A stretch of DNA of 64,000 nucleotides from Faecalicatena sp. (GCA_009774255.1 VSNK01000002.1:17566-81565), one strand, 5' to 3'. Counted from the first letter of the stretch, positions 8,743-17,458 are shown. The notes: generated from the sequence alone by a model not told the origin. A program made the numbers and translations.

Positions 8743-9921
8743 TTATCGTGCCTGCATATAGATTTGATAAATATCCTCCTGATCCAGCTTCTTCACACAG
8801 CCGATTGTCCTGCCGCCGTCGAAGCTGCATTTCCTTGCAAGCTCCCGGATCTCTTCCTCTGTCGGCTCGATCCCCAGTTCTTTCAGATTCGTCGGCATCT
8901 CTATGGACCGGTAAAATTCCTCCATCGCTTCAATGCCCTTTTCGGCAGTTTCCAGCGGGTCTTTGGTCTCTTCCACACCCATGACCCGCACGGCAAACCG
9001 GGCGAACCGTTCCGGCCTCGCGTCCATCACATACCGCGCCCAGCTTCCCCAAACGGCGGCCAGCCCGGCCCCATGGGCCACATCATACATGCCGCCCAGC
9101 TCATGCTCGAGCTGGTGGGATGCCCAGTCTCCCCCGTCCGTTCCGCAGCCTGTCAGTCCGTTGTGGGAAAGGCTTCCCGCCCACATCACTTCCGCTCTCG
9201 CATCATAATCCCGGGGATGCTCCAGCAAGATTTTCGCGTTCCTCATGACCGTGCGGATCAGATGTTCGCTGAACCCGTCCGTCAATTCCATATTATCCGC
9301 CTGGTTCAGATAGCGCTCCATGGTATGCATCATGATATCCACACAGCCGCTCTCTGTCTGGTAAGCCGGCAGCGTCATCGTCAGTTCCGGATTCATAACC
9401 GCGAATTTCGGACGGACATAATTGCTGCTGTAACCTCGCTTGATCCATCCCTCCTCGTTGGTGATGACCGAAGAATCACTCATCTCAGAGCCGGCCGCGG
9501 CAATGGTCAATACCACGCCCAGCGGAAGGCAGCCTTCGGCCTTTCTTTTCCGGGCATAAAAGTCCCACACATCCCCTTCATTGGCCACGCCATATCCGAT
9601 AGCCTTCGCCGAATCAATGACACTTCCGCCGCCCACGGCCAGGATAAAGTCCACCGATTCCTTTTTGCACAGCGCGATTCCTTCGTATACAAGGGAAAGT
9701 CTCGGATTCGGCACCACACCGCCCAGGGAAACATACTCCACCCCTGCATTTTCCAATGCTTCACAGATCCGATCCAGCAGGCCGCTCTTTTTCACACTCC
9801 CGCTTCCGTAATGCACCAGCACCTTGCGGCATCCGCATTCTCGAACCAGTTCTCCTGTCCGAAGCTCCGTCCCTTTTCCGAATACCACCCTGGTAGGCGC
9901 ATAATAATTAAAGTTTTCCAT
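8743..9921 (-). CDS. Iron-dependent alcohol dehydrogenase (butanol-dehydrogenase-like)
   Basis: NAD(P)H-linked reduction of aldehydes, fermentative type, cytoplasmic. The 392-residue product has the iron-ADH layout: YYAPTRVVFGKG at the N-terminus, NADP-binding GGGSVIDSAKAIGYG, and metal-ligand segments CVDIMMHTMERY, ASHQLEHELGG and DVAHGAGLAAVWGSW. It is most like YqhD/BdhA. The frame is open to 9975, but those extra codons lie inside a MITE-like element; the ATG at 9919-9921 has a perfect AAGGAG upstream. Only 27 bases separate this start from the element at 9949, so the element probably supplies the leader. Confidence 0.93.
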   Translation of the reverse strand: MENFNYYAPTRVVFGKGTELRTGELVRECGCRKVLVHYGSGSVKKSGLLDRICEALENAGVEYVSLGGVVPNPRLSLVYEGIALCKKESVDFILAVGGGSVIDSAKAIGYGVANEGDVWDFYARKRKAEGCLPLGVVLTIAAAGSEMSDSSVITNEEGWIKRGYSSNYVRPKFAVMNPELTMTLPAYQTESGCVDIMMHTMERYLNQADNMELTDGFSEHLIRTVMRNAKILLEHPRDYDARAEVMWAGSLSHNGLTGCGTDGGDWASHQLEHELGGMYDVAHGAGLAAVWGSWARYVMDARPERFARFAVRVMGVEETKDPLETAEKGIEAMEEFYRSIEMPTNLKELGIEPTEEEIRELARKCSFDGGRTIGCVKKLDQEDIYQIYMQAR

Positions 9922-9948
9922 TTCATAATCTCCTTTATGTATTAATCC

Positions 9949-10082
9949 GTAACTACTCAGCACAGGATAGCGCATTTACTGCGCTATCCGTATGAAAACG
10001 TATAAATCGCAAGAGCAATCCCCATTGCCGAAGGCAATTTTCATGGGATTGCGGCGTAACTACGAAGGTACTGAGTAGTTAC
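9949..10082. mobile_element. MITE-like element, family D (134 bp) with 8-bp target duplication
   Basis: The ends GTAACTACTCAG (9949-9960) and CTGAGTAGTTAC (10071-10082) are perfect 12-bp terminal inverted repeats. The flanks ATTAATCC (9941-9948) and ATAAATCC (10083-10090) match at 7 of 8 bases, consistent with a target-site duplication. The interior contains a hairpin GGATAGCGC...GCGCTATCC (9965-9989) and no plausible coding sequence. The termini resemble those of family A (GTTACTGTTCAC), suggesting mobilisation by a related transposase. It sits 28 bases upstream of the adh start. Confidence 0.8.
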
Positions 10083-10157
10083 ATAAATCCCTAACTTCTC
10101 AGAACAGCAGACCTCAGCCCCGTCTGCCTTGCAGACTATCTGCTGCTACGCAACTCC

Positions 10158-10682
10158 TTACTCCACAATCTCCACCTGACACATTTTCATGGCATTCAAT
10201 GCCTGTACATGGCTTTCAGGCGTCACCCCCGCGCAGCAGGACGCATCCACGATGACCGGCACCTCCGGCAGGCAGGCTTTTAACAATAATGCGTTCGAGA
10301 TGACGCAGATATCCGTACACAGCCCCACCAGGGTAATGCTTTCGATCGGGCCGTCGGTTTCGTGACAGGCTTTCAGCTTCTGCCCCAGCTCTTCACTCCC
10401 AAAGGCCGGCTTATCGATCGGATCTTCCGCAATCAGCTCCCGGATCTCCTGACAGAGTTCCCATCCTTTTGTTCCCCGGATACAGTGTTCTACCGGAAGC
10501 TTCTTTCCCTCCTGGGTGTCCAAGTAATTCGCCTCGTGAGTATCCCGGGTTGCAATCACCAAACCGTCAAAATCCCGGATCTTTTGAACCACCAGAGGTA
10601 CAATCTTGACCGCCTCCGGCGTTCCGAGCGCGCCGTCAATAAAATCATTCTGCATATCCACAACTACAAGTACCTTCATCAT
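10158..10682 (-). CDS. Isochorismatase-family cysteine hydrolase (nicotinamidase-like)
   Basis: A 174-residue alpha/beta hydrolase. The catalytic triad is visible: Asp in VVDMQNDFIDG (about residue 9), Lys in DKPAFGS, and Cys in GLCTDICVISNAL. Substrate could be nicotinamide or another amide; the sequence alone does not decide, and PncA-like metal-binding residues were not verified. Its ATG overlaps the TGA of the upstream GTPase-nuclease gene (ATGATG spanning the stop), so the two are translationally coupled. It may recycle NAD precursors, but no direct link to the partner is evident. Confidence 0.85.
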   Translation of the reverse strand: MMKVLVVVDMQNDFIDGALGTPEAVKIVPLVVQKIRDFDGLVIATRDTHEANYLDTQEGKKLPVEHCIRGTKGWELCQEIRELIAEDPIDKPAFGSEELGQKLKACHETDGPIESITLVGLCTDICVISNALLLKACLPEVPVIVDASCCAGVTPESHVQALNAMKMCQVEIVE

Positions 10683-13531
10683 TTTTTCCTCCTCTTTTTG
10701 ACTGACTCCTCAGATTTCCCCAATCTCACTTTTTCCATCAGCTCCGACGTCTCTTCATCCAGCCACTGGAACAGATAATTCTTATCCTGCCCGGGCCGGT
10801 TCAGATACTCCCTTTGTAGTTCCCGGTTCGCAAGCTCAATCTCTTCCCGCAGTTCCTTTGCCGAAAGCAGGCTGCATCCCTGACCCCGGATAATGACCTG
10901 TTCCGTGCCGTCCGAGGTGGCCACCGTGACATGATATTTTCTTCCGATCTCATGGGCGGTCTTCTCGATATACTGATCCGCAGTCTCCGCTTCCTTCGTA
11001 TATACCACATAAATATTGTGATATTTCTGTACCTCTCCCGGAAATCCTTCCAGCTTATAGGCATCGAACACCAGAATGACCGTACATTTTTTTAGCCCCT
11101 GGTAGTTGGCCAGTATATCCATCAGCTTTCCTCTCGCACCGTCAATGCTGGTGTCCGCAAGCTCCCGCAGTTCCTCCCACGCAAAAATAATATTATAACC
11201 GTCTACCAGCAGATATTCCTTTCGCTGCTCCTGTTTTTTTCCCGGCCTCCCGCCGCTCCTTTGTCCGCGGCCCTCTCCTTTCCCATATCCGGAGCTTCCC
11301 GTATACTTACTCTCCGCCGAGCGGCGCTTCTCCTCCGAAAAAGTATAAGAAGATTTTTTCATTGCCTGCTCCCGCTTTTTCCGGGATGCCTCCGCCATCC
11401 GGTCCAGTTCCCGCTCTTCCTCCGGCGACAATATAATCTCCCTCGCCGGCCGTCTTCTGGGAATGTCTTCCACCTCTGCTTCTTCCGAATCAGAATTTTT
11501 ATGCAGCACACTTTCCAGGTGCATATATTCCTCCACCTGGTCCCACGGCACCACAAATCCCGCTCCATGGGCACAAAACACGGAGCCTGCGGGATTTTCC
11601 GTATCCCGCTCCGCATCATAGCTGATTTCCGCGATCACCTCTTTGGCATTGTGACAGGGCCGATACCCTTTCAGGCTGCAGGAGAGCCTTCCCCTTCCTT
11701 TGGTATAAGCAGCCAGCTCGGTCTGATAATCCCGCATACGGACGACCGGTACCGTTCCCTCCAGGACTGCCATCTCTCCTTCCTGCCTGGGCGTCCCGAA
11801 GGCAGCGTGCATCCGCTGCAGATCCGACAGGGCACGTCCTACCGCGTCTCTGGGCACCTCTAGCCGATAATCATAATAGGGCTCCAACAAAATACTCTCC
11901 GCCCTTTTGAGCCCCTGCCGAACCGCCCGGTAAGTGGCCTGCCGAAAATCTCCTCCCTCCGTATGCTTTTGATGTGCCCGCCCTGCGGCCAGTGTGATCC
12001 GCATATCCGTAATGGGCGAGCCGGTGAGCACTCCCGCATACTCCCTTTCTTCCAGATGGGTCAGGATCAGCCTCTGCCAGTTCCTATCCAGCACATCCTC
12101 ACTGCAGGACGAGGCAAACTGCAGGCCGCTTCCCGGCTCTCCCGGTTCCAGCAGCAGATGGACCTCCGCATAGTGCCGCAGAGGTTCAAAATGTCCCACC
12201 CCTTCCGCTATATCTGCGATTGTTTCTTTGTATACAATGTTTCCTGTGCCAAATTCTACAGGCACATGAAACCGTTCCTGGATCAGCCGCTTCAAAATTT
12301 CGATCTGCACTTCCCCCATGAGCTGGGCATGAATCTCCCCCAGCGCCTCATTCCACACGATATGAAGCAGGGGTTCTTCCTCTTCCAGCTGCCGGAGGTT
12401 TTTCAGCATCACATGGACATCACATTCCGGCGGAAGCTGGATCTGATAGGTCAATACCGGTTCCAGAACCGGCGTCCCTGACTCCGCCTCTGTTCCCAGG
12501 CCCTCCCCCGGAAATGTTTTTGTCAGCCCCGTAACCGCGCAGACCGTCCCGGCCGCTGCCTCCTCCACGGCCTCATACCGAGCGCCGGAATAGATCCGGA
12601 TCTGATTGACCTTTTCCTCCCAGCAGCCATCTTCCCCTTCTTTTCCGCCCGCTTTCCGATTTGTGAGCAGTTCCCTCACCCGAAGACTTCCTCCTGTGAC
12701 CTTCAGATATGTCAGACGATTTCCCTGCTCGTCTCTGGATATTTTATAGACTTTTGCCCCGAAAGACTCCGGGTAGGATATTTCCGGCGCATACTCTGCC
12801 AATCCCTTCAGGAATTCCTCCACCCCTGTCATCTTCAGAGCGGAACCAAAAAAACATGGAAACAATTTTCTTTCCCGGATCAGCCGCCGGATCTGTGCAT
12901 CCGCTACGGTTCCGTTTTCCAGAAATGCCTCCAGCACCGCCTCTTCACACATAGCAACATTTTCATAAAATGCTTCTGCTGCGCGCGCCGGCAAAGGCTT
13001 CGGCATTTCTCCTCCCGGTGTATTTCGCTCCGTTTCCTCTTCCCGTATCTGCGGGCACCCGCTGAAGTCCACGCAGTTCTCATCCAGGCGCCTCTTTAAC
13101 TCCTCCATCAGTTTCTCCGCATCCGTCCCATCCTGATCCATCTTGTTGACAAACAAAAATACGGGAACCTGATACCGGGAAAGCAGATGCCACAGAGTCT
13201 CCGTATGCCCCTGCACACCGTCCGCCCCGCTGATGACCAGGATGGCCGCATCCAACACCTGGAGGGTGCGCTCCATCTCCGCGGAAAAGTCCACATGCCC
13301 GGGGGTATCCAAAAGCGTCACTTCCCGATTGCCCACCGCAAATATCGCCTGCTTGGAAAATATCGTGATCCCCCTTTCCCGCTCCAGCGGAAAGGTATCC
13401 AGAAAGGCGTTCTTATTGTCCACCCGTCCCAGCTTTCGTATGGCTCCGCTTACATAAAGAAGCCCTTCTGACAAAGTGGTTTTTCCTGCATCTACATGCG
13501 CTAATATTCCAATCACCAGTTTTTTCTTCAT
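10679..13531 (-). CDS. TetM-like translational GTPase fused to a C-terminal Rae1/YacP-type NYN endoribonuclease domain
   Basis: A 950-residue fusion. Residues 1-650 are an EF-G-like ribosome-binding GTPase of the ribosomal-protection group: P-loop GILAHVDAGKTT, switch ERERGITI, LDTPGHVDF, NKMDQDG, and a domain-IV segment ending YRPCHN; HGAGFVVPWDQVEEYMHLE closes domain V. A charged linker (about 690-770) follows. Residues ~773-907 match Bacillus YacP/Rae1: LLVDGYNIIFAW, ILVFDAYKLEG, TKEAETADQYIE, VATSDGTEQ and GQGCSLLSAKEL, with the acidic residues of a PIN/NYN active site. The domain-IV loop where TetM has a Ser-Pro-Val-Ser-Thr stretch instead reads HQKHTEGGDF, so tetracycline resistance should not be assumed. 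Start ATG 13529-13531 has GGAG 9 bases upstream; two earlier in-frame ATGs lack proper spacing. Confidence 0.92.
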   Translation of the reverse strand: MKKKLVIGILAHVDAGKTTLSEGLLYVSGAIRKLGRVDNKNAFLDTFPLERERGITIFSKQAIFAVGNREVTLLDTPGHVDFSAEMERTLQVLDAAILVISGADGVQGHTETLWHLLSRYQVPVFLFVNKMDQDGTDAEKLMEELKRRLDENCVDFSGCPQIREEETERNTPGGEMPKPLPARAAEAFYENVAMCEEAVLEAFLENGTVADAQIRRLIRERKLFPCFFGSALKMTGVEEFLKGLAEYAPEISYPESFGAKVYKISRDEQGNRLTYLKVTGGSLRVRELLTNRKAGGKEGEDGCWEEKVNQIRIYSGARYEAVEEAAAGTVCAVTGLTKTFPGEGLGTEAESGTPVLEPVLTYQIQLPPECDVHVMLKNLRQLEEEEPLLHIVWNEALGEIHAQLMGEVQIEILKRLIQERFHVPVEFGTGNIVYKETIADIAEGVGHFEPLRHYAEVHLLLEPGEPGSGLQFASSCSEDVLDRNWQRLILTHLEEREYAGVLTGSPITDMRITLAAGRAHQKHTEGGDFRQATYRAVRQGLKRAESILLEPYYDYRLEVPRDAVGRALSDLQRMHAAFGTPRQEGEMAVLEGTVPVVRMRDYQTELAAYTKGRGRLSCSLKGYRPCHNAKEVIAEISYDAERDTENPAGSVFCAHGAGFVVPWDQVEEYMHLESVLHKNSDSEEAEVEDIPRRRPAREIILSPEEERELDRMAEASRKKREQAMKKSSYTFSEEKRRSAESKYTGSSGYGKGEGRGQRSGGRPGKKQEQRKEYLLVDGYNIIFAWEELRELADTSIDGARGKLMDILANYQGLKKCTVILVFDAYKLEGFPGEVQKYHNIYVVYTKEAETADQYIEKTAHEIGRKYHVTVATSDGTEQVIIRGQGCSLLSAKELREEIELANRELQREYLNRPGQDKNYLFQWLDEETSELMEKVRLGKSEESVKKRRKK

Positions 13532-13575
13532 TCTGCCCATCTCCACATAGCGCAAGCGCCAATTTACTATAACAG

Positions 13576-13604
13576 ATTATACGTGAAAACAACAAAATAC
13601 GCAA
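13576..13604 (-). promoter_or_regulatory. Promoter of the GTPase-NYN gene
   Basis: Minus-strand -35 TTGCGT (13599-13604) and -10 TATAAT (13576-13581) are spaced by 17 bases, about 45 bases upstream of the chosen ATG. It diverges from the argG promoter, whose boxes start about 100 bases away. Confidence 0.6.
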
Positions 13605-13616
13605 GGAAATTCCTTT

Positions 13617-13716
13617 TATGCATTTTTATTGAATATTTCGTATATTTATACATTTTATTCTATGTTTTATGCATAATTTCAATTTTACTACATTTTCTCT
13701 TGCATAATTATAATCC
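13617..13716 (+). promoter_or_regulatory. AT-rich operator region with candidate ArgR boxes upstream of argG
   Basis: At 13617-13634 the sequence TATGCATTTTTATTGAAT fits the ArgR box pattern (TNTGNATWWWWATNCANA) with few mismatches. A second partial match (TGCATAATTATAA, 13701-13713) overlaps the argG -35. TATGCATAATTTCAAT at 13668-13683 is a weaker third. ArgR of this genome is encoded at 57697-58155. Known biology: ArgR represses arginine biosynthesis genes when arginine is present. The box calls are by eye. Confidence 0.5.
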
Positions 13717-13728
13717 GTGGTGTATAGT
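13700..13728 (+). promoter_or_regulatory. Promoter of argG
   Basis: -35 TTGCAT (13700-13705), 17-base spacer, -10 TATAGT (13723-13728). The -35 overlaps a candidate ArgR half site. Transcription from here would include the 140-bp element at 13791-13930 in the argG leader, about 255 bases long. Confidence 0.55.
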
Positions 13729-13790
13729 ATGTGTTAGCCTGCATACGAAACTTACGTGAACGGTAATCTCAGGAATGCAGGCCGCAAAGC

Positions 13791-13930
13791 GTTACTGTTC
13801 ACACGGTGTCGTGCACTCGCTGCACGGCATCCGGCCAATACAGTGATGGGGCGGGCATCCAGCCCCTCGCCGTCAGGCGACTTTCCAATGGGCTGGATGC
13901 GTTACAGTTCCTTAGGCCGTGAACTGTAAC
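13791..13930 (+). mobile_element. MITE-like element, family A copy 1 (140 bp) with perfect 8-bp target duplication
   Basis: Starts GTTACTGTTCAC and ends GTGAACTGTAAC, inverted repeats with one central mismatch. It is flanked by CGCAAAGC on both sides (13783-13790 and 13931-13938), a perfect 8-bp direct repeat. Interior hairpins include GTGCACTCGCTGCAC-like and GGCATCCAGCCC/GGGCTGGATGC arms. It has no coding capacity. It lies between the argG promoter and ribosome binding site and so should be transcribed. Confidence 0.88.
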
Positions 13931-13986
13931 CGCAAAGCAAACCCTACGGATAAAATAGAGAAGAAAAAGATCAGGAGGAAATGAAA

Positions 13987-15213
13987 ATGAGCAAAGAAAA
14001 AGTCGTATTGGCATATTCCGGCGGTCTTGATACTACCGCGATCATCCCATGGTTAAAGGAAAACTTTGATTATGAAGTGATCTGCTGCTGCATCGACTGC
14101 GGACAGGGCGAAGAACTGGACGGACTGGAAGAACGTGCAAAGCTGTCCGGCGCTTCCAAATTATATATTGAAAATATTATTGACGAATTCTGCGACGAGT
14201 ACATCATGCCTTGCGTAAAAGCAGGCGCCGTGTATGAAAATAAATATCTGCTGGGAACCTCCATGGCGCGTCCGGCCATCGCCAAGCGCCTGGTAGAGAT
14301 CGCGCGCAAGGAAAATGCTTCTGCCATCTGCCACGGCGCTACCGGAAAAGGAAATGACCAGATCCGTTTTGAACTCGGCATCAAAGCTCTGGCTCCGGAT
14401 CTCAAGATCATCGCTCCATGGCGTATGACCGATGTATGGACCATGCAGTCCCGGGAAGATGAGATCGAATACTGCAAGAAGCATGGCATCAACCTTCCTT
14501 TCGACACGAAGCACAGCTACAGCCGTGACCGCAACCTCTGGCACATCAGCCACGAAGGTCTGGAGCTGGAGGATCCGGCCAATGAGCCGAACTACGATGA
14601 TCTTCTCGTTCTCGGCGTGTCTCCGGAAAAGGCACCGGATGAAGGGGAATATGTGACCATGACATTTGAAGCCGGTGTTCCAAAGAGCCTGAACGGAAAG
14701 GAAATGAAGGTTTCCGAGATCATCACCGAACTCAATGCCCTGGGCGGAAAGCATGGAATCGGAATCGTGGATATCGTGGAAAACCGTGTGGTAGGCATGA
14801 AATCCCGCGGCGTATATGAGACACCGGGCGGAACCATCCTGATGGAGGCACATCAGCAGTTAGAGGAGCTTGTACTTGACCGCGCGACTTATGAGACAAA
14901 GAAAGATCTTGGAAATAAATTTGCACAGATCGTATATGAAGGAAAATGGTTCACTCCTCTGCGCGAGGCGATTCAGGCATTTGTGGATGTCACACAGCAG
15001 TATGTGACCGGAGAAGTAAAATTCAAGCTGTACAAGGGCAACATCATCAAAGCAGGAGAAACCTCTCCTTATTCCTTATACAATGAATCACTCGCCAGCT
15101 TTACCACCGGTGACTTATATGACCACCACGACGCAGACGGATTTATCAATCTGTTCGGACTTCCGCTGAAGGTCCGCGCCATGAAGATGCAGGAAGTGAA
15201 TAAAGAAAAATAG
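13987..15213 (+). CDS. argG: Argininosuccinate synthase
   Basis: Joins citrulline and aspartate with ATP to give argininosuccinate, the penultimate arginine step. 408 residues, normal length. The N-terminal nucleotide-binding PP-loop is [30 protein letters not shown] and [22 protein letters not shown] are further signatures. The frame opens at an ATG at 13981 only 2 bases after AGGAGG (13973-13978); the ATG at 13987 has ideal 8-base spacing and the family N-terminus ([13 protein letters not shown]). It is monocistronic, with its own promoter and terminator; argH is not adjacent. Confidence 0.97.
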   Translation: MSKEKVVLAYSGGLDTTAIIPWLKENFDYEVICCCIDCGQGEELDGLEERAKLSGASKLYIENIIDEFCDEYIMPCVKAGAVYENKYLLGTSMARPAIAKRLVEIARKENASAICHGATGKGNDQIRFELGIKALAPDLKIIAPWRMTDVWTMQSREDEIEYCKKHGINLPFDTKHSYSRDRNLWHISHEGLELEDPANEPNYDDLLVLGVSPEKAPDEGEYVTMTFEAGVPKSLNGKEMKVSEIITELNALGGKHGIGIVDIVENRVVGMKSRGVYETPGGTILMEAHQQLEELVLDRATYETKKDLGNKFAQIVYEGKWFTPLREAIQAFVDVTQQYVTGEVKFKLYKGNIIKAGETSPYSLYNESLASFTTGDLYDHHDADGFINLFGLPLKVRAMKMQEVNKEK

Positions 15214-15242
15214 GACGGACTGATTCGGACGGACTAATATTG

Positions 15243-15273
15243 AAAAGCTGTCGTTAACCGGCAGCTTTTTTAA
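15243..15273 (+). terminator. Intrinsic terminator of argG
   Basis: Stem AAAGCTG pairing with CAGCTTT around a loop containing TCGTTAACCG, followed by a T-run (15266-15271). It begins 29 bases after the argG stop. Confidence 0.85.
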
Positions 15274-15329
15274 TAGTATATACATTGATACGGTCATTGC
15301 TTTGAACGCGCTGTCCGCAAGTGAAATCT

Positions 15330-16337
15330 TTATAAAACCGTCCGCAGTACCCGAAGTGCGTTCCCTGACCAGATCTTATCGAGCTGCCGTTCCGTGATCC
15401 CCTGTTTTTTCATCGCTTCCCATACCCGATCCATCTCCCCGGGTCCGGAGACATATCCTGTCACTCTTTTACATTCGAAACCGTCAAAGTCCGTCCCGAT
15501 TGCGGGCACGTCCTCCCCTGCTACATCGATCATATACGCCGCATGGCATGCAATGTCCTGTACTGTGACTTCGGATTCTTCTTCCCGCAAAAATACGGGA
15601 TAGAAATTCAGACCTGCCGCGCCGCCCTTCTCTGCCAATGCTTTCAGCATTTCATCCGTCAGGTTCCGGGGAACGCCACACAATGCACGCGCATTGGAAT
15701 GAGATGCTACAATGGGAAATCTGCCGTACCGGATGCAGTCCCAGAATCCTCCGTCCGACAGATGGGATACATCCACGATCATACCCAGTTCATTCATTCG
15801 TTCTACCGTCTCGATGCCAAAGCTTTTCAGCCCCCGATTCATGACGGCGCTGTCCTTGCTGTTGGGATATCCCAGACAGTTCTCATAATTCCAGGTAAGC
15901 GTCATCAGACGAATTCCCCTTTGGTACAATTCCTCCAGCCTTTCCGGCCGGCCGTTCAGTACTCCCCCCTCTTCCACCGTCGCGATTGCGGAGATACGGC
16001 CCTGTCTGCTGTTTTCCTGAATTTCTTCATAACTCCGCGCAAGGAGGAGCTCTTCGTTTTCCTCCTTATGGATCAGCTCTATCATATCCAGTACCGCCCC
16101 ATATGCACGGTCCCACGCATCCGGACTGATCTGCCTGTGTCCTCCAACCCGGACAGCTTTTCCGTCCACATACTCCCTTCCGTCCGCGAAACACGCAAAG
16201 AACTGGATCATCGTTTCAGCGCGCTTCATTCCTTCCATATCCACGGATAAATGATTTTCAACTATCGTTTCCGCTGCCCCGCCTCTTAAAAGCATGCTGA
16301 TCGTATCACAGTGCATATCAATCAATTTTCTCATCAT
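15330..16337 (-). CDS. Membrane-dipeptidase-family (M19) peptidase
   Basis: A zinc dipeptidase of 335 residues, TIM-barrel amidohydrolase-like fold. Metal-ligand and active-site segments are visible: LIDMHCDT (His and Asp near residues 8-11), ATVEEGG (bridging acid), VDVSHLSD, VASHSNARALC and GTDFDGFE. No signal peptide is seen, so it is probably cytoplasmic, unlike eukaryotic renal dipeptidase. It is convergent with argG across the terminator and divergent from the glutamine-amidotransferase gene. The actual dipeptide substrate is unknown. Confidence 0.92.
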   Translation of the reverse strand: MMRKLIDMHCDTISMLLRGGAAETIVENHLSVDMEGMKRAETMIQFFACFADGREYVDGKAVRVGGHRQISPDAWDRAYGAVLDMIELIHKEENEELLLARSYEEIQENSRQGRISAIATVEEGGVLNGRPERLEELYQRGIRLMTLTWNYENCLGYPNSKDSAVMNRGLKSFGIETVERMNELGMIVDVSHLSDGGFWDCIRYGRFPIVASHSNARALCGVPRNLTDEMLKALAEKGGAAGLNFYPVFLREEESEVTVQDIACHAAYMIDVAGEDVPAIGTDFDGFECKRVTGYVSGPGEMDRVWEAMKKQGITERQLDKIWSGNALRVLRTVL

Positions 16338-16475
16338 TCCTGCAATCCCTTCTCATTTCTATTCATTCCCAATAGCTCTGACCAAAAAAGTTAAATCTGC
16401 AATTTTCTGCGTCATTCCATGATTATGTATATTTTTTCCCATTTATACATACAGTATATCAAAAAAGGAGGCAAT

Positions 16476-17444
16476 ATGAAACCTAAAATCGGAGTGATCG
16501 TCTGCGGCTTTATCGAAAATAAACAGTTTGTTACAAATGCATATATCCAGTCCGTCCGATATTCCGGAGGAATCCCTTTAGTTCTCCCACTCGTCCGCTC
16601 TGACCAGGTGATCAGCGAATATGTTCTGCTCTGCGACGGTTTCCTGTTCTGCGGGGGAAATGATATCACACCTCTGCTGTTTGGGCAGGAACCGCAAAAA
16701 GGAAACGGACAGACCAACATCTCTCTCGACCTGTTTCAAATCCGTCTCATGAAGGAGGTTTTGAAAACAGAAAAACCGGTGCTTTCCATCTGCCGCGGAA
16801 TGCAGGTATTTAACGTGGCCTGCGGAGGCACGATTTACCAGGATATCTCCCTTAGGCCCGGAAAACATCTTGACCACATGCAGCAATCCGGATCACGGAG
16901 CGAAGTCAGCCACAAGGTGCATATCAAGTCAGGGACCCTGCTGAAAAAATGCGTAGGAAGCGTCCTGTACGTAAACAGCTATCACCACCAGACCCTGGAC
17001 AAAATCGGGAAAAAACTGATCGTCTCCGCCACCGCTTCCGACCAGACCGCGGAAGCAGTGGAAATGCCCTCCCATCCCTTTGCCATCGGTGTACAGTGGC
17101 ATCCCGAATGTATGTACCGCACTTCTGCGGAAATGCGGGAACTGTTCGGCCATTTTATCTTATCCGCGGCACAAGGCAAAAGCGCTGCCGACGAAAAAAA
17201 ATTAATAAATCTCATATCAATAAATATAATAAAAAAAAAAATTCTCATGTCAGAATTATCAGTACTCGACTTGCAGAACCTAAGCAATCTGATCAACAGC
17301 TATGATACTACACACAGTAAAATGACAGATTATGCAGCCCAGGCAGAAGACCCGGAACTCAGACAGATTTTCCGGGATACCGCAGACTCTGCCCTAAAAA
17401 ACAGACAGGAACTGATACATTTTTTAGCAGCCGCACATAAATGA
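16476..17444 (+). CDS. Class I glutamine-amidotransferase-like hydrolase (peptidase C26) fused in frame to a CotF-like spore-coat segment
   Basis: Residues 1-235 are a gamma-glutamyl-GABA hydrolase/PuuD-like domain: nucleophile Cys in LSICRGMQVFN, His and Glu in GVQWHPEC. From residue 258 (ATG at 17247-17249) the sequence MSELSVLDLQNLSNLINS resembles small CotF-type coat proteins and the next gene. The two parts are joined by an AT-rich stretch (17200-17246) containing an 11-A run (17231-17241). Gain or loss of one A would put a stop soon after and separate the two products. Start ATG 16476 has AGGAGG 5 bases upstream; the frame opens earlier, without support. The fusion could be real, a slippage site, or an assembly error. 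Confidence 0.8.
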   Translation: MKPKIGVIVCGFIENKQFVTNAYIQSVRYSGGIPLVLPLVRSDQVISEYVLLCDGFLFCGGNDITPLLFGQEPQKGNGQTNISLDLFQIRLMKEVLKTEKPVLSICRGMQVFNVACGGTIYQDISLRPGKHLDHMQQSGSRSEVSHKVHIKSGTLLKKCVGSVLYVNSYHHQTLDKIGKKLIVSATASDQTAEAVEMPSHPFAIGVQWHPECMYRTSAEMRELFGHFILSAAQGKSAADEKKLINLISINIIKKKILMSELSVLDLQNLSNLINSYDTTHSKMTDYAAQAEDPELRQIFRDTADSALKNRQELIHFLAAAHK

Positions 17445-17458
17445 GGTAAAGAACTATC

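Noticed and set aside
9922..9975. N-terminal extension of the alcohol dehydrogenase
   Set aside because: The extra 18 codons lie partly in element D, and a perfect ribosome site precedes the internal ATG at 9921.
10091..10157. Second copy of family D
   Set aside because: It contains a CAGCAGA...TCTGCTG hairpin and a vaguely similar start, but the terminal repeats and duplications cannot be made out.
10679..13531. Acquired tetracycline resistance gene
   Set aside because: The GTPase part is TetM-like, but the domain-IV tip loop is different, it is fused to a nuclease, and no mobile context surrounds it.
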